Assembly: GCA_037144075.1 (NCBI GenBank)
Contig: JBAWXM010000247.1
Location: forward strand, 1 to 7,973
Direction of reading: 5' to 3'
DNA from: CAIPAT01 sp037144075
GTDB taxonomy: Bacteria > Verrucomicrobiota > Lentisphaeria > Victivallales > Victivallaceae
DNA: 7,973 nt
A model generated the notes under the pieces. The model worked only from the letters and a program-made list of their open reading frames with translations, had not been told where the DNA came from and ran no database searches. The translations under genes and the position numbers were made by a program. Each line of letters starts with the position of its first letter. Positions within the stretch are counted from its first letter, which is position 1. Below are positions 1-5,781 of the stretch, one piece after another.

Positions 1-449
1 GTCCCTTGCGCGCCGGCATGGCCAACGCATTGCGCCCGCTTGGTCTGCCCGCGCCGGAGTGCTGGCTTTCGCCTGCGATGATTCCCAAAGAACTGTGGCG
101 CTACGAGCACAGCATGCCCGACGAAGAAGTCGGCTATAATCTCTGCAAAATATTGTTTAAAACGCACAAGCCCGACGGACTGGTGGTTTACACCGACTGC
201 CTGGCGGAAGGCGTGGGCAGAGCTATCAGAGAAATGGGACTCACTCCCGGAAAAGACATCCACGTGGTAGTCCTGGGAAATAAAGAGTTTAATTTCCCGT
301 GGCTCAAGGATTTCATCCGGCTCGACTCCTCGATAGTGGAAACCGCCAGAACCCTCGTTAATCTGGCCATGGCCGCTGAACGCAATGAAGCGCCTAAAGA
401 AATAAAACTGTTTTCAAAACTGAATACCAGGGAGAAATTAGAAATATGA
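1..449 (+). CDS. Sugar-responsive transcriptional regulator, LacI/GntR type, C-terminal part (5' end outside window)
   Basis: This is the 3' end of a gene that enters from the left edge. The reading frame is open from base 3 to the TGA at 447-449, about 148 residues, so no start is assigned. The visible residues match the second half of a LacI-like ligand-binding (periplasmic-binding-protein fold) domain: a 'KPDGLVVYTDCLAEGVGRAI' segment, where a sugar-binding aspartate and the helix after it usually sit, then 'REMGLTPGKDIHVVVLGNK', and a C-terminal helix 'SSIVETARTLVNLAM'. Such proteins are cytoplasmic repressors or activators that release or bind DNA on sugar binding. The DNA-binding domain is outside the window, so it cannot be decided whether this is a classical LacI protein or a GntR-headed protein with the same sensor, which is common in Lentisphaerota. 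It lies 131 nt upstream of, and in the same direction as, the pseudopilin and glycosidase genes, and is the obvious candidate for their local regulator. Confidence 0.8.
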   Translation, partial: PLRAGMANALRPLGLPAPECWLSPAMIPKELWRYEHSMPDEEVGYNLCKILFKTHKPDGLVVYTDCLAEGVGRAIREMGLTPGKDIHVVVLGNKEFNFPWLKDFIRLDSSIVETARTLVNLAMAAERNEAPKEIKLFSKLNTREKLEI

Positions 450-512
450 GAAGAACGTCACTTCTGATTTACAGAGAAATTAACCTTTTGTAAAATGATT
501 GAATTGCATATT

Positions 513-528
513 TTTACGCTATGGTAAA
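513..528. promoter_or_regulatory. 16-bp inverted repeat, candidate operator
   Basis: TTTAC-GCTATG-GTAAA is a perfect 5-bp inverted repeat with a 6-nt centre, lying about 50 nt upstream of the pseudopilin start and overlapping the weak TATGGT -10 candidate. Dimeric LacI/GntR-type regulators bind inverted repeats of about this size, and a regulator with a LacI-like sensor domain is encoded immediately upstream. Calling it an operator is inference: five-base arms in AT-rich DNA can occur by chance. Confidence 0.3.
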
Positions 529-564
529 CGCGGAATTAAGTTTCAAGATAAACAAAAACAACAT

Positions 565-575
565 AAGGAGAAGGA
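565..575 (+). promoter_or_regulatory. Strong double Shine-Dalgarno deciding the pseudopilin start
   Basis: AAGGAGAAGGA lies just before the ATG at 581 and offers two overlapping Shine-Dalgarno cores: AAGGAG ending 10 nt before the ATG and AAGGA ending 5 nt before it. The in-frame ATG at 521 has no such site and would add 20 residues before the prepilin leader, so 581 is chosen. This is much the strongest ribosome binding site in the window, which suggests high expression of the pseudopilin. Confidence 0.8.
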
Positions 576-580
576 AAATC

Positions 581-1384
581 ATGAAAAACCGCAAGCAAAA
601 TTTTACGCTCATTGAACTCCTCGTGGTGATCGCTATCATCGCAATTTTGGCGGCGATGCTGTTGCCGGCGCTGAACAAAGCGCGGGAGACAGCCAGACGA
701 TCAGGCTGCACCAGCAATTTGAAGCAGATAGGCTTAGCTGTAATCGCCTATCAGAATGACAACAAAGACTATTTCCCAAATAATGAGAATGGTCCTGTCG
801 CCAATTCGCTTACCTCATGGGATGACCACCTTGGTCAGGGATATGACGGACGGAAAGTTGACCTTACCTATCCGACTCCGGCGCTCTATGCCGGACAACA
901 AGGTTCTCAGACAAAACTTTATTCCTGTCCATCTGACGCGCTTGAGCGCACGGACGCCTTCGGCAAGCCGGTTAAAAACAGCTATACGGAAACCATGTAC
1001 TATAATTACAATAATGCCGGATATCTGGGCATTGCCGGATATACCGGAGCCGGCTGGACTAAAGGATTCTCCATCAGAACCACTCAGATCAAAGGTTCCG
1101 CGGCAAAGTATGCCGCCATTTATGAATATTCCACCGCGACCAATATACTGGGTGTCATGAACTGTAACAGTCCGGCTTATCTGCTGACGAATGACCGGCT
1201 TCCGCACGCCAGAAACGGTAAGCAAGTAGTCAATATATTGTTCTGCGACGGACATGTGTCCGGAATTAACGTTCTCCAAAGCTTCAGCCATCTGAGCGAC
1301 CCCGGATGCGGACTTGAAAGAGGATCGGCAGTCGATCTGAAAGACACACTTTGGAATGCAACCAAATCCAGCGTTAATCAATAA
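581..1384 (+). CDS. Type II secretion-like pseudopilin, DUF1559-like / H-X9-DG family
   Basis: The 267-residue product begins with a short basic leader (MKNRKQN), then the class III prepilin signature FTLIELLVVIAIIAILAAML with the conserved glutamate at +5, followed by 'LPALNKARETARRSGCTSNLKQIG', the usual start of the DUF1559-like family. A prepilin peptidase would cut before the phenylalanine and methylate it; the hydrophobic helix then anchors the subunit in the membrane. The residue before the cut is Asn rather than the usual Gly. The C-terminal 'NILFCDGHV' (DG at 223-224) is the hallmark of the 'prepilin-type processing-associated H-X9-DG' family; the nearest upstream His is H209, giving H-x13-DG. 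These proteins form large families in Planctomycetota and Lentisphaerota, and their functions are mostly unknown. Only 18 nt separate it from the SGNH gene, with no terminator, so the two are probably co-transcribed. The family call is firm; a role in secreting or displaying the downstream enzymes is inference. Confidence 0.92.
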   Translation: MKNRKQNFTLIELLVVIAIIAILAAMLLPALNKARETARRSGCTSNLKQIGLAVIAYQNDNKDYFPNNENGPVANSLTSWDDHLGQGYDGRKVDLTYPTPALYAGQQGSQTKLYSCPSDALERTDAFGKPVKNSYTETMYYNYNNAGYLGIAGYTGAGWTKGFSIRTTQIKGSAAKYAAIYEYSTATNILGVMNCNSPAYLLTNDRLPHARNGKQVVNILFCDGHVSGINVLQSFSHLSDPGCGLERGSAVDLKDTLWNATKSSVNQ

Positions 1385-1402
1385 ACGGCAAACACAACCA
1401 GA

Positions 1403-2608
1403 ATGAGACATAATATGAAAATGATAAGAACACTTGCTGCCGCTCTTTTAGTATCTGCCGGGCTTGTCCATGGTCTTATGGCCGAAGACGCCCCGGCAGC
1501 CGACACCGGCAATGAACAGGGGGCCAGTTTCGGCTTCCTGTCCGAGAAAATTAAGAACCATGACAAAGTATTCGCGGGTTTTATCGGCGGTTCCATCACC
1601 TGCGGATCAGGGGCTTCAGCTTTTGGCAACAACTACTACTGGTTGACGCGTCTTTGGCTTAAAGACAGGATAACCGGACAGGGTGCCGGTTTCGATGCGG
1701 ACACGGCGGCAATCGGCGGCACCAACTCGGTGTACGGAGCCTACAGAATCGGTGCCCAACTGCTCAGTCGCAACCCAGACCTGCTCATCATGGAGTATGC
1801 GGTGAATGACAATTCCATAGTACCTTACGGCACGGAAGTGCTCGACGGCATGGAAGGCATGGTCCGTCAGGCTCTAGCCTGCAATCCGAAGATGACCATA
1901 GTATTTTTCTACACGACCACCGCCGACCTGATTGCGAAGTATTATTCGAAAGGACTGGTGCCGCCTGCGACAAAAATCCATCACATGGTGGCTCAGCGCT
2001 ACGGACTGCTGGAAGTTGACGCCGGTTCGCTGGTCGCTAAAGGGCTGAAGGACGGCACTTTCACGAATAAGGACTTCTTTGCCGACGGAGTCCATCCCAA
2101 AGACCTTGGACATGCGTTCTATGCGAAAGTACTGACTCAGGCGATTCAGTCCGGCCTTGAACGGAGTGCGCCTGCAACTGTACAACCGATGCCGACGCCG
2201 GCCGGCGACGCGAAATATGAGTACGCCAGGCTCGCTCCAATCATTCCGGAAGGCTCCGCCGAAGGCTGGACGGTGGTTAAAAATCAATGGAACTGGAATG
2301 GTGTGGAACTCTACAAAGCCGCCGCTCCAGGCAAGCCGCTGACCTTCAAAGTAAAAGGCGGAAAAATCCAGCTTGTATTCGAAGGACGGTTGAAAGTCTC
2401 ATGGGTGGTCAATGGCGCAGAGAAAAGCCAGGAAATTAAAGGCCATGACAGTGAAATGCCCATGCCGGCGAACTGGGCGTTTCCGGATAAGTTGATGCCG
2501 GCTGACGGCTCCGCAGTAACCGTCGAAGCGCTGCCCGCTCCGGCAAACGGCAAGTTCCGTGCTGAAATATGGGGCATTTTCTCCATCCGCAAACCTGATG
2601 CAAAATAA
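1403..2608 (+). CDS. Exported SGNH/GDSL-family esterase-like hydrolase with C-terminal beta domain
   Basis: The 401-residue product starts with a Sec signal peptide: basic residues, a hydrophobic stretch 11-25, likely cut after A27 (GLMA|ED). ATGs at 1403, 1415 and 1421 are all possible and none has a clear Shine-Dalgarno; MKMIRTLAAALL from 1415 is an equally good start. Residues 45-255 form an SGNH hydrolase. Block I is 'FIGGSIT' with nucleophile S64, where GGS replaces GDS. A 'GGTNS' segment follows as a possible oxyanion-hole glycine. The block III-like 'EYAVNDN' has N135, and the block V 'DGVHP' supplies D228 and H231. Residues 270-401 look like an accessory beta-sandwich ending 'FRAEIWGIFSIRK'. 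Family members remove acetyl or other acyl groups from polysaccharides, among other esters. Being between a pseudopilin and a glycosidase, this one probably de-esterifies the same extracellular glycan. The exact substrate and carbohydrate-esterase family are not determined. Confidence 0.85.
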   Translation: MRHNMKMIRTLAAALLVSAGLVHGLMAEDAPAADTGNEQGASFGFLSEKIKNHDKVFAGFIGGSITCGSGASAFGNNYYWLTRLWLKDRITGQGAGFDADTAAIGGTNSVYGAYRIGAQLLSRNPDLLIMEYAVNDNSIVPYGTEVLDGMEGMVRQALACNPKMTIVFFYTTTADLIAKYYSKGLVPPATKIHHMVAQRYGLLEVDAGSLVAKGLKDGTFTNKDFFADGVHPKDLGHAFYAKVLTQAIQSGLERSAPATVQPMPTPAGDAKYEYARLAPIIPEGSAEGWTVVKNQWNWNGVELYKAAAPGKPLTFKVKGGKIQLVFEGRLKVSWVVNGAEKSQEIKGHDSEMPMPANWAFPDKLMPADGSAVTVEALPAPANGKFRAEIWGIFSIRKPDAK

Positions 2609-2620
2609 CAATAAGAAATC

Positions 2621-5600
2621 ATGACTATGAGTAATTTTAAACTGCTTGCAACGATTATCTGCATTGCCGTTCTCTGCCTCGGCGTTTCAGCCGGAGAAAA
2701 CTTTTTTGAGTTTGCAATTCCCCTGACTCCTGAAAGCTGGAACAATCCGAACCCCGGACAGGTGGCGTTGACGAAAGAGGCCGACGGTTCTGTTCAACTC
2801 ACTGTAAAACCCGGCGGCACCAGGGAGTGGCTTGTCCTGGAAGGACCGTCACAGACCATTGTAAAACGGGAAAAGTTTTGTCAGGGGCGCAGTATCCAGA
2901 TAACAGGAGAGGCGAAGACGGCGGGAGCCGTTCCCTCATATGTTCTCCAATTGCGGGCCAGGCAAAGCGGCGGGCGCTACGCCTGGAACAAGGCACCTCA
3001 TTACTTATGGGAAACTTCGCTTGAAATCACCAAAGCGGAAAAGCTGCAGAACTGGTCAGAGATCAAGGGCGCGGCCACTATTGGCAGTTCGTGCGACAAA
3101 CTTAACTTCGAGATTTGGCTGGCGGTTCCGAAGGACGCGCCATACACCGTTTCACTGCGTAATCTGAAGTTGAAAGAGAGCTTCACAAAGGCCAATCTGA
3201 TTTACAGTTCCACGACTAACAACATTTTCTTCAAGGCCGACGGCCTGATGACGGTTGAGTTCGCGGACTCCGCCAGACTGGTTTCATGGTCTGCAAAGGC
3301 GTTTGACGAGCTCGATAATATTCTTCTGACCAAAGAGGGCAGAGGCAAAACAGGGGAACAGACGATAACTTTACCCGGCATGGGCTTCTATCGCATAGTG
3401 GCTTCGGGCGTCTACGAGGACGGCTCAAAACTTGAAAACTCGGTAACTGCCGCAGTTGTGGGCGAACCAATATCTGAATCTGTCAGACTCAAATCACGCT
3501 TCGGCTCCTGCCGTGTTCACGGCAGCCTGGATATCTGGAAGCAGTCCGGCTGCAACTGGGAATGGGGTATTGGCGGTATCCAGCTCAAAGACTTTGTACT
3601 CAACTCCGATGGCAGTGTCAGCCCGCCGCCGGGCTATGTGCCGGTCAAGGTACCTGCCGATTACTCGCTCATGATGACAGTCGGCTCATTCCCGAAATGG
3701 CTTTACAAGTCAAACGCAAAAGGTGATGGTCTTTATCCGCCGAAAGACTGGGCGCTGTTTGAGAAGCTTTTTGAAGCGTTTGCCAAAGCCAACCCGGCAG
3801 TCAAGTATTTTGCCACCTACAACGAACCGAACGCCAGCTGGCGCGGAACTAAAGACGAATTCGTCAAGTTTAACAAAAGCATGGCCTTCGGAGCCAGACG
3901 CGGCAATCCGGATGTGAAAGTATTCGGCCCCTGCCTGTACAGCATTCTTATGGATGAATTCGACTATCTGGTGAAAGGCGGCATCTTCGATGTTCAGGAT
4001 GGCGTAGTCATGCATGCCTACGTTCCAAGCACCGCCCCCGAAGGTGAATTTATTGACCGCTTTGACCAGATGTTTGCCTCCCTGAAAAAAGCCGGAAAGT
4101 CTGATCTGCCGGTCCATATCACGGAGTATGGCTGGTGTTCTGGAGAAGGCGACTGGCAGAAGCCGGTTCCGGAACTTGAACGCAGCCGGTATTGCGCCCG
4201 CTCGCTTACGCTCCTGACCGCATACCCTCTCGACAACATCACCTATTTCTGTTTCCAGTATGTCGGCGGCGGGGAGCCGTCCTATTCCCTGCTTTTCAAC
4301 AACGGCACACCGACTTCCACCTATGTTGCTTTTGAAAACACGATAAAATGGTTTTCGGAAGTGAAGAAAGGCGACGCCCGCTGGTTCCGCCTCTCGCCTA
4401 ATACCAATCTGGTACTGGGCAGGGCAGGCTCTAAAACCGTCTGCGCCGCCTGGACATTGAAAGGCGTGGAGACCATCGGCCTGCCCGGCATCCCGGTCAG
4501 GGGAACCGACATGATGGGACGTCCGCTAAAACTTGCAAAGGATTCACGGGCCGTGGAACTTTCGCCCAGCCCATGTTATTTTGAACTGCCTGAAGGTGTG
4601 CAAATGCTCTCTATGAAAGAGCTGCCGCTTCTCACCGGCGTGCCGGGAGACATCCTTCCGTTAAAATTGAAGAAAACCGCCGCTCTGCCGGGAGTTACTC
4701 ACCAAAATGATAAGCTGGAAATCAGTCCTCATGCCGAACCGGGGGCTTATCTTCTGGTCGGCAGCAGTGACGACGGTGCCTGGCTTGCGCAGCCGCTAAA
4801 GGTACTGCCTCCGATGGTCTTTAAAAAACTGGACTGTCTTATCAGCAGCGATGGAAAAAGCATGAAAGCCGCAGCGCAACTGCTTCCCGGAATCAATGGC
4901 AGGATAAAGGCAAGTCTCGCTGTCCGCGGCGGCGGCACAAGCTCCATTGAGGCTGCTGCTGTCAAGGATGAACCGCTGACCTTGTCTCTGGACATCCCGG
5001 GGTTCTCCGCAGGCAGACGCATGGAAGGTACTGTAACAGTTCAAGGCATGGGCTCAATACCATTCAAAGTGGAAAAAAACTTTGATCAGACCATGCTTGT
5101 CTGCCGTATCATGAATGAAGACGTTAAAGGCGCTATTGACTGGAGCGAAGTGCCGGCGGTGGACATCAGCAAATGGGGGCCATGGCCCGGGCCAATCAAG
5201 CCAACCGACTGTTCCGCCGTCATCAAGACTGCCGTCGGGAAATCCGGCTTTCATTTACTGGTGGACGTAAGCGACGACTTCCATTACCAGATCGCCGATC
5301 CGGTTTCGATGTGGATGGATGACTCACTCCAGATTGCCTTTGACATGGATGCTTCATCCCCCTGGCTTTACAACAACATCGGCGATGGCCGTTTCAACGG
5401 TCATAGAATTTTTGAATACGGCGTGGCGCATTCCTCGAAAGGCGGTGAACCGGTCGTGTGGAGATGGCGCGCGGATGCTCCGGACATGAAAGCTAATTGT
5501 ACTGATCCGTCAGTCAAGGTCTCTGTCATCCGTAACGGCGCTAACATTCTCTATGAAGTTTTCTTCCCCTGGCGCTCCCTTGGACTGGAAGATAGTCCTG

Positions 5601-5740
5601 CTGCCGGTTCATTTTTGGGTTTTTCTCTGGCCGTCAATGATACGGACAAGGGCGGCGACCGCCATGCCCTGCTTCTGGGTAACGGCATAGTCGACGGTAA
5701 AGACCCTGAACGTTTTGCAAAGCTTTATCTCGTGAAATAG
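2621..5740 (+). CDS. Exported multidomain glycoside hydrolase, clan GH-A (GH39-like), with C-terminal CBM9-like module
   Basis: The 1039-residue product has a signal peptide (hydrophobic 8-22, likely cut VSA|GE after A24). The start may be 2621 or the ATG at 2627; both have only a weak ribosome binding site, and the 12-nt gap to the esterase gene suggests translational coupling. Approximate domains: 25-188 beta-sandwich resembling a CBM4/9-type carbohydrate-binding fold; 195-285 Ig-like; 287-590 TIM-barrel catalytic domain; 591-668 beta domain as in other GH-A enzymes; 670-824 further Ig-like region; 825-1039 CBM9-like domain with 'VDVSDDFHYQ' and 'MWMDDSLQIAFDMD'. The catalytic pair is visible: E402 in 'TYNEPNAS' (acid/base; Asn-Glu is the clan GH-A hallmark) and E502 in 'HITEYGW' (nucleophile), 100 residues apart as expected for a retaining enzyme. 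The NEPN and TEY motifs recall GH39, but GH5-like or an unassigned GH-A family is possible. The substrate is unknown. Confidence 0.85.
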   Translation: MTMSNFKLLATIICIAVLCLGVSAGENFFEFAIPLTPESWNNPNPGQVALTKEADGSVQLTVKPGGTREWLVLEGPSQTIVKREKFCQGRSIQITGEAKTAGAVPSYVLQLRARQSGGRYAWNKAPHYLWETSLEITKAEKLQNWSEIKGAATIGSSCDKLNFEIWLAVPKDAPYTVSLRNLKLKESFTKANLIYSSTTNNIFFKADGLMTVEFADSARLVSWSAKAFDELDNILLTKEGRGKTGEQTITLPGMGFYRIVASGVYEDGSKLENSVTAAVVGEPISESVRLKSRFGSCRVHGSLDIWKQSGCNWEWGIGGIQLKDFVLNSDGSVSPPPGYVPVKVPADYSLMMTVGSFPKWLYKSNAKGDGLYPPKDWALFEKLFEAFAKANPAVKYFATYNEPNASWRGTKDEFVKFNKSMAFGARRGNPDVKVFGPCLYSILMDEFDYLVKGGIFDVQDGVVMHAYVPSTAPEGEFIDRFDQMFASLKKAGKSDLPVHITEYGWCSGEGDWQKPVPELERSRYCARSLTLLTAYPLDNITYFCFQYVGGGEPSYSLLFNNGTPTSTYVAFENTIKWFSEVKKGDARWFRLSPNTNLVLGRAGSKTVCAAWTLKGVETIGLPGIPVRGTDMMGRPLKLAKDSRAVELSPSPCYFELPEGVQMLSMKELPLLTGVPGDILPLKLKKTAALPGVTHQNDKLEISPHAEPGAYLLVGSSDDGAWLAQPLKVLPPMVFKKLDCLISSDGKSMKAAAQLLPGINGRIKASLAVRGGGTSSIEAAAVKDEPLTLSLDIPGFSAGRRMEGTVTVQGMGSIPFKVEKNFDQTMLVCRIMNEDVKGAIDWSEVPAVDISKWGPWPGPIKPTDCSAVIKTAVGKSGFHLLVDVSDDFHYQIADPVSMWMDDSLQIAFDMDASSPWLYNNIGDGRFNGHRIFEYGVAHSSKGGEPVVWRWRADAPDMKANCTDPSVKVSVIRNGANILYEVFFPWRSLGLEDSPAAGSFLGFSLAVNDTDKGGDRHALLLGNGIVDGKDPERFAKLYLVK

Positions 5741-5749
5741 AATTTCACG
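5731..5749 (+). other. Hairpin across the stop codon of the GH-A gene
   Basis: CGTGAAAT (5731-5738), loop AGA, ATTTCACG (5742-5749) form a perfect 8-bp stem that contains the last codons and the TAG stop (5738-5740). The 3' arm runs directly into GGAGG (5749-5753). A second copy of the 3' arm occurs at 5761-5768, so two alternative foldings are possible. There is no T-tract, so it is a poor terminator. It could protect the mRNA or modulate translation of the next gene; that role is inference. Confidence 0.5.
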
Positions 5750-5770
5750 GAGGACAATAAATTTCACGGA
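5741..5770 (+). repeat. Tandem 11-bp direct repeat carrying duplicated Shine-Dalgarno sites
   Basis: AATTTCACGGA occurs at 5741-5751 and again at 5760-5770, 19 nt apart. The first copy continues as GGAGG (5749-5753), 28 nt before the next ATG and therefore too far away to serve it. The second continues as GGAAGG (5768-5773), 8 nt before the ATG at 5782, and is the functional ribosome binding site. It looks like a small duplication of a translation-initiation region. Confidence 0.7.
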
Positions 5771-5781
5771 AGGTTTTTAAG

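Larger units (their letters stand above)
450..580 (+). promoter_or_regulatory. Intergenic leader with candidate promoter for the pseudopilin-glycosidase cluster
   Basis: This AT-rich 131-nt gap is the only sizeable break between co-directional genes before the end of the cluster, so the operon promoter probably lies here. Seen in the sequence: TTGTAA (488-493) and TTGAAT (499-504) as possible -35 elements, and a TATGGT (520-525) as a weak -10. Spacing from TTGAAT is 15 nt, shorter than ideal, so no single promoter is convincing. A weak inverted repeat AGAAG/CTTCT (449-453/461-465) overlaps the stop of the regulator gene and has no T-tract. Promoter consensus for this phylum is not known to me in detail. 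Confidence 0.4.

Noticed and set aside
449..465. AGAAG/CTTCT stem as a terminator for the regulator gene
   Set aside because: Five AT-rich pairs with a 7-nt loop and no T-tract are too weak to support a terminator.
521..580. Upstream ATG start at 521 for the pseudopilin
   Set aside because: It lacks a Shine-Dalgarno and would put 20 extra residues before the prepilin leader; the ATG at 581 follows AAGGAGAAGGA.
756..1160. 134-residue open frame on the + strand inside the pseudopilin gene
   Set aside because: It lies in another frame wholly inside a well-supported gene, with no start signals and low-complexity composition.
815..1411. 198-residue open frame on the minus strand
   Set aside because: It is antisense to the pseudopilin gene, with no recognisable protein features, while the + strand frame has an unmistakable prepilin leader and ribosome binding site.
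1874..2287. 137-residue open frame on the minus strand
   Set aside because: It is antisense to the SGNH gene and gives no recognisable domain.
2654..2693. Lipoprotein signal in the GH-A enzyme (cysteines at residues 14 and 19)
   Set aside because: Neither cysteine has a proper lipobox before it (residues before are TII and AVL, lacking G/A/S at -1); a type I cut after A24 fits better.
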